DNA of 46,744 bases from CAKSHC01 sp045594545 (lineage in GTDB: Bacteria > Bacillota > Clostridia > Oscillospirales > UMGS1783). Location of the stretch: NCBI GenBank assembly GCA_045594545.1, contig JAZNYQ010000107.1:1-46744 (forward strand), read 5' to 3'. Below are positions 6,840 through 14,513 of the stretch, piece by piece. A program made the translations under genes and the position numbers. Position 1 is the stretch's first letter, and every line of letters starts with the position of its first letter. Under the pieces are notes generated by a model that was not told the origin of the DNA, did no database searches, and saw nothing but the letters and a program-made list of their open reading frames with translations.

Positions 6840-9227
6840 ATGACAAGACCTTTTGCAAATTTTTATTATCAATCCACCCCTCCCTTAGGGGAGAACGGGC
6901 GGCGCATTACCGCCTCTGAGTCTCATACCGAGTTGGCTCGCCGGATCGCCGATGAAGGTATGGTTTTATTGGAGAACCGCAACGGCGCTCTGCCCCTCAA
7001 ACCGAATGAGCGGGTGGCGTTGATCGGTAAGGGAAATTATGATTATGTGCGCGGCGGCGGCGGTTCGGGCGTTGTCTACTGCCCCTACACCGTGACCCTT
7101 CGCGAGTCACTGGAGCAGAAGGCAGCCGAGGGAAAGATCGACCTGACGGCGGGGCTTACGGACATATACGATGCGTATATTGCCAAGGAGCAGGAGCGCA
7201 TTGCGATTGAGGCGCCCAAGCGACGGCTGAAGATCTCCCGTATCAGGGAGAGCAACGAGCGTTTTTATGCCGAACAACGCTGGCGTAAAAACTGCATGAT
7301 TCAGGAACTGGATCTGGCCGATGAGCAGATCGCTCAAGCGGCGGTGCAGGCCGATACCGCCATCATCTCCATTGCCCGCTATTCGGGCGAGGGCATTGAC
7401 CGCACGGCTGATCCCGAGTTTGCTGATTTTTATCTGTCGGATGTGGAGAAACGGCTGATCGAACGCACCAAAAAGGCCTTTAAGAAGACGGTCATCGTGC
7501 TCAATGTCGGAGGCATGGTAGACACCGAGTGGTTTGTCCGTGATCCCGAGATCGATGCGGTATTGCTTGGCTGGCAGGCAGGTATGGAAGGCTGTACGGC
7601 CGTGGCCGATATTTTAGTGGGCGACGTGAATCCCAGCGGTAAGCTCGTCGATACCTTTGCCCGTTCCTTTGATGCTTACCCCTCTTCGGCTAACTTCAAC
7701 GAGTCGGAAGACTATGTTGAGTATACCGATGATATTTTTGTCGGCTATCGTTATTTTGAAACCATCCCTGGCGCGGCGGCTCTCGTCAATTATCCGTTTG
7801 GCTACGGTCTGTCCTACACCACCTTTGCGCTGACCGATATTATTGGCAAACAAGAGGGGCCGCGTATGGCGTTGACTGCCACTGTCACCAACACCGGCAA
7901 GATGGCAGGTAAAGAGGTCGTACAGATCTACGCTACCGCCCCGCAGGGTAAGCTTGGCAAGGCGGCTAAGATATTGGTCGGATATGAAAAGACTCGACTT
8001 CTTGCGCCCGGCGAGAGTCAGACGGTGACGATTACGCTGACGGCGGACATATTGGCATCTTATGATGATATGGGGCTTGTGGCCAAGTCGGCGTGGGTGC
8101 TGGAAAAGGGCGAGTATCGCTTCTTTGTCGGTACCTCGGTGCGTGACGGTGTGTATGTCGATTATGTATACACGGTGGATCAGGATACCGTTGTAGAACA
8201 GTTGACGGCACGGTGTGTGCCGGTCAAGTCTTTCCCCCGCCTGCAGGCCGATGGCAGCTATACCGAGGTGTCGGCCGGTGAAAAGAGGGAGTGTCTGCCG
8301 CAGAATGAGAAATTGAGCGGTGTCAAGCCGGAGGATCTGAAGGGCTTCTTCCTGGTGGCACAGGGTGAGATCTCGCTGGAGGATTTCATGGCGCAGATGA
8401 CCGATGAGGAATTGGTGCATGTGGTTTGCGGTCAGGAAAATCGCGGCGTGTGTAATGTCGGCACGATGGGTGCGGTCGATCGGCTGAATATCCCCTATGT
8501 TCCCACTACCGACGGTCCGGCCGGCGTGCGTATTATTCCCGAGACGGGGGTAACGACCACCGCCTTCCCCTGCTCGACGCTGCTGGCTTGCACCTGGTCG
8601 CCGGAGTTTGCCTACCGTTTGGGAGAGGCTTGCGGCAAGGAGGTGCGCGAGAATAATCTCGGCATTTGGCTGGCGCCGGGTATGAATATCCACCGTACGC
8701 CGTTATGTGGACGCAATTTCGAGTATTTGTCGGAAGACCCGTTTGTGGCCGGCACCATGGCTGCTGCCGTTGTCAAAGGCACTCAATCGCAGAAAATTGC
8801 GGCTACGCCCAAGCATTTCTGTTGTAATAACAAGGAGGGTAATCGCCATTATTCCGATTCCCGTGTGTCGGAGCGCGCCTTGCGCGAGATTTATCTCAAA
8901 GGGTTTGAAATCTGTGTGAAGACGGCCGATCCGTGGTGTCTGATGACCTCGTATAACTTGATCAACGGTACACGTCCTTGTGAGAACAGTGAATTGCTTG
9001 AGGGTATCCTACGTCAGGAGTGGGGCTATCAGGGTATGGTAATGACCGACTGGACCAATTATGCCGATCAATGCGTGGAACTGACGGTCGGCAACGATGT
9101 CCATATGCCCAAATCTTCCTGTGACGAAGGCTACGTACTGGAGTGTCTGCGTTCGGGTAAACTCAAAAAGGCCGATTTGCAAGCCTGCGCCCGCCGTGTG
9201 TTGGAAATGATATTAAAACTTGTGTAA
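6840..9227 (+). CDS. Glycoside hydrolase family 3 with inverted domain order
   Basis: This 795-residue protein has no signal peptide and so is cytoplasmic. GH3 enzymes are retaining beta-glycosidases (mostly beta-glucosidase or xylosidase). Here the C-terminal alpha/beta sandwich comes first (residues ~20-300, with LLENRNGALPL and DGP-type glycine loops), then an Fn3-like domain (~310-450). The TIM barrel is last (~510-790) and contains DGPAGVR, the KHF motif TPKHFCCNN and the nucleophile motif MTDWTN with Asp737. This permuted order is known in ruminal and gut Clostridia beta-glucosidases. GGAGG lies 8 bp before the ATG and TATAAT is at 6805-6810. The gene is divergent from prs and alone in its unit. 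The substrate is inferred only. Confidence 0.9.
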   Translation: MTRPFANFYYQSTPPLGENGRRITASESHTELARRIADEGMVLLENRNGALPLKPNERVALIGKGNYDYVRGGGGSGVVYCPYTVTLRESLEQKAAEGKIDLTAGLTDIYDAYIAKEQERIAIEAPKRRLKISRIRESNERFYAEQRWRKNCMIQELDLADEQIAQAAVQADTAIISIARYSGEGIDRTADPEFADFYLSDVEKRLIERTKKAFKKTVIVLNVGGMVDTEWFVRDPEIDAVLLGWQAGMEGCTAVADILVGDVNPSGKLVDTFARSFDAYPSSANFNESEDYVEYTDDIFVGYRYFETIPGAAALVNYPFGYGLSYTTFALTDIIGKQEGPRMALTATVTNTGKMAGKEVVQIYATAPQGKLGKAAKILVGYEKTRLLAPGESQTVTITLTADILASYDDMGLVAKSAWVLEKGEYRFFVGTSVRDGVYVDYVYTVDQDTVVEQLTARCVPVKSFPRLQADGSYTEVSAGEKRECLPQNEKLSGVKPEDLKGFFLVAQGEISLEDFMAQMTDEELVHVVCGQENRGVCNVGTMGAVDRLNIPYVPTTDGPAGVRIIPETGVTTTAFPCSTLLACTWSPEFAYRLGEACGKEVRENNLGIWLAPGMNIHRTPLCGRNFEYLSEDPFVAGTMAAAVVKGTQSQKIAATPKHFCCNNKEGNRHYSDSRVSERALREIYLKGFEICVKTADPWCLMTSYNLINGTRPCENSELLEGILRQEWGYQGMVMTDWTNYADQCVELTVGNDVHMPKSSCDEGYVLECLRSGKLKKADLQACARRVLEMILKLV

Positions 9228-9243
9228 AATTTACAGAAATGTC

Positions 9244-9272
9244 TTGAAAAAAACCGCAGATTATGATAGAAT
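9244..9272 (+). promoter_or_regulatory. Promoter of ppdK
   Basis: TTGAAA (9244-9249), a 17-bp spacer and TAGAAT (9267-9272). It lies just past the GH3 stop codon and about 50 bp before the ppdK start, so ppdK has its own promoter. Confidence 0.75.
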
Positions 9273-9321
9273 CACTTGGAATGAGAAAAATCATATAAAA
9301 TCACCAGGAGGTTTTGACGAA

Positions 9322-11952
9322 ATGAGTCACAAGTATGTCTACCTGTTCTCCGAAGGCGACGCTTCGATGCGTGAACTGCTCGGAGGCAAAGGTGCAAACC
9401 TGGCCGAGATGACCAAGATCGGTCTTCCCGTTCCCCAAGGTTTCACCGTATCCACCGAAGCCTGCACTCAGTATTATGAGGACGGCAGAAAGATCAATGA
9501 TGACATCCAGGCACAGATCATGGAGTACATCGATAAAATGGAAGGAATCACCGGCAAGAAGTTCGGTGATAAGGAGAATCCTCTCCTCGTTTCCGTTCGT
9601 TCGGGTGCCCGTGCTTCCATGCCCGGTATGATGGATACCATCCTCAACCTCGGTCTGAATGAAGACGTGGTTGAAACTATGGCCGCCCAGTCCGGCAATG
9701 CCCGTTGGGCCTATGACTGCTATCGCCGTTTTATCCAGATGTACTCCGACGTTGTTATGGAAGTCGGCAAGAAGTACTTCGAGGAACTCATCGACAAGAT
9801 GAAGGAAGAAAAGGGCGTGAAGCAGGACGTTGAGCTGACCGCTGACGATCTCAAAGAGCTCGCCAACCAGTTCAAGGCCGAGTACAAGAACAAGATCGGC
9901 AAGGAATTCCCGTCTGATCCGAAGGAGCAGTTGATGGGCGCTGTCGAGGCCGTTTTCCGTTCTTGGGACAACCCCCGTGCTAATGTTTACCGTCGTGATA
10001 ACGATATCCCCTATTCTTGGGGTACTGCCGTTAACGTGCAGATGATGGCCTTTGGTAACATGGGCGACGACTGCGGTACCGGCGTTGCCTTCACCCGTGA
10101 TCCGGCTACCGGTGAAAAGGGTCTGATGGGCGAGTTCCTGACCAACGCTCAGGGCGAAGACGTTGTGGCCGGTGTTCGTACTCCGATGCCGATCGCGGAA
10201 ATGGCTGACAAGTTCCCCGCTGCTTTCGAGCAGTTCCAGAAGGTCTGCGCTACCCTCGAGGATCACTATCGTGATATGCAGGACATGGAGTTCACCGTTG
10301 AGCACGGCAAACTCTTCATGCTCCAGACCCGTAACGGTAAGAGAACGGCTAAGGCCGCTCTGAAGATCGCTTGCGACCTCGTAGACGAGGGCATGATCGA
10401 CAAGAAGCAGGCCGTTGCCATGATCGATCCCCGTAACCTCGATACGCTGCTCCATCCCCAGTTTGATGTTAAGGCTCTGAAAGCCGCTACTCCTGCCGGC
10501 CGTGGTTTGGGCGCTTCTCCGGGCGCTGCCTGCGGTAAGGTCGTCTTCACTGCCGAAGATGCCGAGGTTTGGAACAACCGTGGCGAAAAGGTTATCCTCG
10601 TTCGTCTGGAAACCTCTCCGGAAGATATTACCGGTATGAAGGCTTCTCAGGGTATCCTGACCGTTCGTGGCGGTATGACCTCTCACGCCGCCGTTGTGGC
10701 TCGTGGCATGGGTACCTGCTGCGTATCCGGTTGCGGCGACATCATCATGGACGAAGAGAACAAGAAGTTCACTCTCGCCGGCAAGACCTATAATGAGGGA
10801 GATTACATCTCCATCGACGGTTCTACCGGTTGCATCTATGACGGCATTATCCCCACCGTTGACGCTGAGATCGCCGGTGAGTTTGGCCGTATCATGGCTT
10901 GGGCCGACGAGTTCCGTACTCTGAAGGTTCGCACCAACGCGGATACTCCGACCGACGCGAAGAAGGCTCGTGAGCTGGGCGCTGAGGGTATCGGTCTGTG
11001 CCGTACCGAGCATATGTTCTTCGAGGCAGAGCGTATCGCCGCTTTCCGTGAGATGATCTGTGCGGACACCGTAGAAGAGCGTGAAACGGCTCTCGAGAAG
11101 ATCCTGCCTTATCAGCAGGGTGACTTTGAGAAGCTGTACGAGGCTCTGGAAGGCAACCCTGTTTGCATCCGTTTCCTCGATCCGCCTCTGCATGAGTTCG
11201 TTCCCACCGAAGAAGCTGACATCGCCGCTCTGGCCGCCGCTCAGAACAAGTCGGTTGAGGATATCAAGAATATCATCACCTCTCTGCATGAGTTCAACCC
11301 CATGATGGGTCACCGTGGCTGCCGTCTGGCTGTTACCTATCCGGAAATCGCCAAGATGCAGACCAGCGCTGTTATCCGCGCGGCCATCAACGTCAAGAAG
11401 GCTCATCCCGATTGGAACCTCGTTCCCGAGATCATGATCCCGCTGACCGGCGAAGTTAAGGAAATGAAGTACGTTAAGGATGTCGTTGTGGCTACCGCTG
11501 ACGCGGAGATCGCCGCCGCCGGTTCCGACCTCAAGTACGAAGTCGGTACCATGATGGAGATCCCCCGTGCCTGCCTGACGGCTGACGAGATCGCCAAGGA
11601 AGCCGAGTTCTTCTGCTTCGGTACCAACGACCTGACCCAGATGACCTTCGGTTTCTCCCGTGATGACGCCGGCAAGTTCCTGGGCGCTTACTACGATTGC
11701 AAGATCTATGAGAACGATCCGTTTGCCAAACTGGATCAGACCGGTGTCGGTCAGCTCATGGAGATGGCTGTTGCTAAGGGTAAGGCTACCCGTCCGGCTA
11801 TCCACTGCGGTATCTGCGGTGAGCACGGCGGCGACCCCGTATCCGTCGAATTCTGCCACAGAATCGGTCTGGACTACGTTTCCTGCTCGCCCTTCCGTGT
11901 GCCCATCGCCCGCCTTGCCGCCGCGCAGGCTGCTATCAAGGATATGAAATAA
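9322..11952 (+). CDS. ppdK: Pyruvate, phosphate dikinase
   Basis: This 876-residue enzyme interconverts pyruvate + ATP + Pi and PEP + AMP + PPi, which is central to PPi-linked glycolysis or gluconeogenesis in anaerobes. In order it has an N-terminal ATP-grasp domain (GGKGANLAEM; MPGMMDTILNLG), a swivelling domain with the phospho-accepting His455 in GGMTSHAAVVARG, and a PEP/pyruvate TIM barrel with MMGHRGCRL and the catalytic Cys832 in HCGICGEHGGD. The ATG at 9322 has AGGAGG 10 bp upstream. A longer in-frame extension to 9220 runs back through the promoter and is rejected. Codon use is strongly biased towards C/G-ending and GGT/CGT codons, unlike the neighbours, which suggests high expression. 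The stop is 11 bp before repeat copy 1, whose terminator ends the transcript. Confidence 0.97.
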   Translation: MSHKYVYLFSEGDASMRELLGGKGANLAEMTKIGLPVPQGFTVSTEACTQYYEDGRKINDDIQAQIMEYIDKMEGITGKKFGDKENPLLVSVRSGARASMPGMMDTILNLGLNEDVVETMAAQSGNARWAYDCYRRFIQMYSDVVMEVGKKYFEELIDKMKEEKGVKQDVELTADDLKELANQFKAEYKNKIGKEFPSDPKEQLMGAVEAVFRSWDNPRANVYRRDNDIPYSWGTAVNVQMMAFGNMGDDCGTGVAFTRDPATGEKGLMGEFLTNAQGEDVVAGVRTPMPIAEMADKFPAAFEQFQKVCATLEDHYRDMQDMEFTVEHGKLFMLQTRNGKRTAKAALKIACDLVDEGMIDKKQAVAMIDPRNLDTLLHPQFDVKALKAATPAGRGLGASPGAACGKVVFTAEDAEVWNNRGEKVILVRLETSPEDITGMKASQGILTVRGGMTSHAAVVARGMGTCCVSGCGDIIMDEENKKFTLAGKTYNEGDYISIDGSTGCIYDGIIPTVDAEIAGEFGRIMAWADEFRTLKVRTNADTPTDAKKARELGAEGIGLCRTEHMFFEAERIAAFREMICADTVEERETALEKILPYQQGDFEKLYEALEGNPVCIRFLDPPLHEFVPTEEADIAALAAAQNKSVEDIKNIITSLHEFNPMMGHRGCRLAVTYPEIAKMQTSAVIRAAINVKKAHPDWNLVPEIMIPLTGEVKEMKYVKDVVVATADAEIAAAGSDLKYEVGTMMEIPRACLTADEIAKEAEFFCFGTNDLTQMTFGFSRDDAGKFLGAYYDCKIYENDPFAKLDQTGVGQLMEMAVAKGKATRPAIHCGICGEHGGDPVSVEFCHRIGLDYVSCSPFRVPIARLAAAQAAIKDMK

Positions 11953-11963
11953 TTCATAGCCGA

Positions 11964-12186
11964 TGTGAAAGGGCAAAGAGCCTGATCATAAAAAGGGCAA
12001 AGTGAAATAACAAAAGACAACCTTGCAAAGGAATTTGCAGGGTTGTTTTTTTTGCGCAAAGAGGGACGTAACGCCGTAAAATACGCATTTTTCGGTGAAG
12101 AGTTTGGAAAATACGAATTTTCTCAACTTTTTCAAAATGATAAACGACCTTGCCTTTATTTTTATACATGACCTTGCCCCAGAACA
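11964..12186. repeat. Direct repeat copy 1 (223 bp) at the left edge of the island
   Basis: This sequence is almost identical to 43445-43668 in the same orientation, with only scattered single differences. It begins TGTGAAAGGGCAAAG and, read from the other strand, begins TGTTCTGGGGCAAGG, so it has imperfect inverted ends of TGT...GGGCAARG type. Sub-terminal motifs recur: GGGCAAAG twice near the left end and GGCAAGGTC twice near the right end. It is flanked by GCCGA on the left and TATAG on the right, so it has no target duplication of its own. It contains three hairpins, one of which terminates ppdK. I read it as a small non-autonomous mobile repeat or a duplicated segment. Confidence 0.85.
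12017..12053 (+). terminator. Rho-independent terminator downstream of ppdK, inside repeat copy 1
   Basis: ACAACCTTGCAAA (12017-12029) pairs with TTTGCAGGGTTGT (12034-12046), with one mismatch, followed by T to 12053. Confidence 0.85.
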
Positions 12187-12198
12187 TATAGTAATTTT

Positions 12199-12348
12199 TG
12201 TTATATGTTTTTGGGGTAAATTCCAGAAAGTAAAAAACACTGTGAAATCAATGCTTTTCAGGATTGTTTCCAAATTCCCAAAAACGTTTTTGGGAAAATA
12301 TTTGGTTTTTGGGAGGAAAAATCTCGTTTTTGGGAACGTTTTGGGGAA
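12199..12348 (+). repeat. Tandem GTTTTTGGGAA sites, probable TnsB-binding end of the Tn7-like element
   Basis: GTTTTTGGG-type sites begin at 12207, 12286, 12305, 12326 and 12338 (the last reads GTTTTGGGGAA), with one inverted TTCCCAAAAAC at 12275. The last four direct sites are 12-21 bp apart. They lie directly upstream of the tnsA-like gene, where Tn7 carries its right end with overlapping TnsB sites. A TGT at 12199-12201 is a candidate terminus. I could not find a matching inverted end elsewhere in the window. Confidence 0.6.
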
Positions 12349-12382
12349 AGCGTGAAATACATAACAAAGGTAGGGAGTAATG

Positions 12383-12718
12383 ATGCGAAAGAAAAATTAC
12401 AAAGGGCGATGCGAAAAAAGGACGCTAAGCAAGTGCAAGGAGGTGTGTCGAACCTATGACAGGGTCCAGTTCACGTATGCTGATTACCTTCAGCAGAATG
12501 AATGCATAGAGGAGATTCAATGTAATGTCTCGTTGGATGGAGAGGAATACACGACGGATTTTGTCTGTGTCAAGACGGATCAAGAGTTGATGGTGCGCGA
12601 ATGTATCAGTCGTAGACTTTTGACCAAGCCTATGACGGTAAAATTGCTCGATCAGTCGCGGGAATATTGGTTACGGCGAGGCGTATCGGATTGGGGGATT
12701 GTGATCGATGAAGAATAA
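12383..12718 (+). CDS. tnsA: TnsA-like transposase subunit, small and lacking the canonical catalytic lysine
   Basis: This protein of about 111 residues has the core fold order of a TnsA endonuclease: a helix (FTYADYLQQ), IEEIQCNVSLDG, an Asp in EEYTTDF, a strand, then a helix ending YWLRRGVSDWGIVID. TnsA cuts the 5' ends so that Tn7 moves by cut-and-paste. In TnsA the second motif reads (E/Q)-x-K. Here the equivalent strand reads VREC, so the lysine appears to be missing and the first glutamate is not obvious. It may be structural only or use altered residues. The start at 12383 is preferred over 12380 because GGGAG would sit only 2 bp from the latter. It overlaps tnsB by 11 bp. The family call rests on motif order plus context. 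Confidence 0.65.
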   Translation: MRKKNYKGRCEKRTLSKCKEVCRTYDRVQFTYADYLQQNECIEEIQCNVSLDGEEYTTDFVCVKTDQELMVRECISRRLLTKPMTVKLLDQSREYWLRRGVSDWGIVIDEE

Positions 12719-14513
12719 CGGTCTGGTTAAAATGCAAGAAGATATTTACCGTGTATTGGATGTGCAAGACAGGCAAGCATTGGTGATACGGATTGTAAAA
12801 AAATCTATGCCCAAATGGGTGAATAGGGATGATCTTCTTCCGTATGCCAAGGATGTGCTTGTCCCTCTCATCGACATAAACGATATGGATGCGTTGAGCC
12901 GAAAATGCGCCCATGAACGTTTTACGATGATTGCGGGGATTCTTCCCTATGTTGCGGATAAAAGGAAGAGATGTGCCGTCATTAATCAGGTAGTAAAAGA
13001 AAGAGGAATAAGCAGACAGACAATACAAAAGTATTTGTGGTTATATTTGGCCTATCAGAATTTGGCTGTGCTTGCACCTAAGGCTAAGGAGAACCAGAGG
13101 GAACTAACGATGGATGAAAAGAATATCCGATGGGCTTTGAATCGGTATTACTACACCAGGCATAAGCATTCGCTAAGTATGGCGTACACTTTGATGCTGA
13201 AGGAAAAATACTGCAATGTGTCGGGAGAATTATTGGAAAGGTACCCCTCTTTCTATCAGTTTCGTTATTTTTACAGACAATATCGAAGTGAGCAAAAGTA
13301 TCACATATCCAGAGATGGTATAAAGAACTATCAGCGCAATTATAGACCGTTGTTGGGTGAAGGGGTACAGGACTTTGCTCATTGCGTCGGATACGGGATG
13401 TTGGATGCCACGGTTTGCGATATCTATCTGGTCAATGAGGCGGGAAAGTTGATCGGACGACCGATACTCACGGCCTGTATTGACGGGTATAGCGGAATGT
13501 GTTGTGGGTATTCCTTATCCTGGGAGGGTGGCGTATATTCGCTTCGAAATCTGATGTTCCAAGTGATTGCGGATAAAAAAGAATGGTGCAAACGATTCGG
13601 GATAGACATAGATAAAAAAGATTGGGACTGCAATAAACTTCCCTCTATTATTGTTACTGATATGGGTAGGGAATACGTCTCGAACACCTTTGAACAAATT
13701 GCCGACTTGGGCGTTACGCTAATCAATCTTCCTCCCTATCGGCCGGAGCTAAAGGGATCGGTGGAGAAGTTTTTTGACGTGATTCAAGGGTTATATAAGC
13801 CTCATCTGAAGGGGAGGGGGGTTATCGAATCGGATTTTCAGGAGCGTGGCGTTCGGGATTATCGAAAGGATGCTTGCCTGACCATGTTGGAATTTGAGAA
13901 GATTTTATTACGGTGTATTCTGTATTACAATACCAAGCGGCTGATTGAAAATTTTCCCTATACGGGAGATATGATTGACAAAGGGATAAAGCCGTTTGCC
14001 AACAGTATTTGGAATTATGCAGTAGAGCAACCCGGTGCCAACTTAATTTCAGTAGATGGCAGTACGTTGGTGTTTACATTATTGCCAAGGATTGCGGGAC
14101 GATTCACCCGAAAGGGATTGATAGTAAACGGATTGCGATACAGGAATGAAGCCTATACGGAACAATATCTAAAGGGTGGGGAGGTAATGGTGGCGTATAA
14201 TCCCGAGAATGTGTCGGAGGTTTGGCTGATTGAAAAAGGAAATTACGTTAAATTTTCCTTAATAGAGTCTCGTTTTTCGGATATGGATATGGCAGAGGTG
14301 TTAGATATAAGGGAAAGGCAGAAGACGTTAGAAAACGCTGAGAGAAAGGTAGTTTTGCAGGCAAAAATTGATTTGGCTCGGCATATCTCGCTAATTGCAC
14401 AACAGGTCCCACCACAAAGTGGAGTGGATATACGAGATATTCGCCAAAATCGAAGACGGGAACAGCAGAGAACTCATGTGGATTTTATAAGGGAGAGTGT
14501 GGCTAATGACTAA
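12708..14513 (+). CDS. tnsB: TnsB/TniA-type DDE transposase
   Basis: This 601-residue protein is a Mu/Tn7-type DDE integrase-fold transposase that binds the element's ends and joins 3' ends to target DNA. It has N-terminal helix-turn-helix regions (~residues 50-130, including ISRQTIQKYL). The rve catalytic core has Asp233 in MLDATVCD, Asp318 in IVTDMGREY and Glu353 in KGSVEKFF, a DD(35)E spacing. A C-terminal Mu-type beta-barrel and a basic tail that could contact TnsC follow. It overlaps the TnsA-like gene upstream by 11 bp and tnsC downstream by 8 bp, so the module is one translationally coupled operon. It is intact and full length. Confidence 0.93.
   Translation: MKNNGLVKMQEDIYRVLDVQDRQALVIRIVKKSMPKWVNRDDLLPYAKDVLVPLIDINDMDALSRKCAHERFTMIAGILPYVADKRKRCAVINQVVKERGISRQTIQKYLWLYLAYQNLAVLAPKAKENQRELTMDEKNIRWALNRYYYTRHKHSLSMAYTLMLKEKYCNVSGELLERYPSFYQFRYFYRQYRSEQKYHISRDGIKNYQRNYRPLLGEGVQDFAHCVGYGMLDATVCDIYLVNEAGKLIGRPILTACIDGYSGMCCGYSLSWEGGVYSLRNLMFQVIADKKEWCKRFGIDIDKKDWDCNKLPSIIVTDMGREYVSNTFEQIADLGVTLINLPPYRPELKGSVEKFFDVIQGLYKPHLKGRGVIESDFQERGVRDYRKDACLTMLEFEKILLRCILYYNTKRLIENFPYTGDMIDKGIKPFANSIWNYAVEQPGANLISVDGSTLVFTLLPRIAGRFTRKGLIVNGLRYRNEAYTEQYLKGGEVMVAYNPENVSEVWLIEKGNYVKFSLIESRFSDMDMAEVLDIRERQKTLENAERKVVLQAKIDLARHISLIAQQVPPQSGVDIRDIRQNRRREQQRTHVDFIRESVAND

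Noticed and set aside
7614..8693. A 359-codon frame antisense to the GH3 gene
   Set aside because: It has no start signal and no recognisable motif; it is a shadow of a GC-rich coding strand.
9301..11976. An 891-codon open frame antisense to ppdK
   Set aside because: It mirrors ppdK almost end to end, has no ribosome site or domain, and is a by-product of the strongly biased ppdK codons.
11954..12273. Minus-strand frames covering repeat copy 1
   Set aside because: They translate repeat hairpins, are not kept as one frame in copy 2, and have no start signal.
12207..12348. CRISPR-like array near the transposon genes
   Set aside because: The 11-bp sites are too short and irregularly spaced; TnsB-binding sites explain them better. 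No Cas12k or Cascade gene is present, so this is not a CRISPR-associated transposon.
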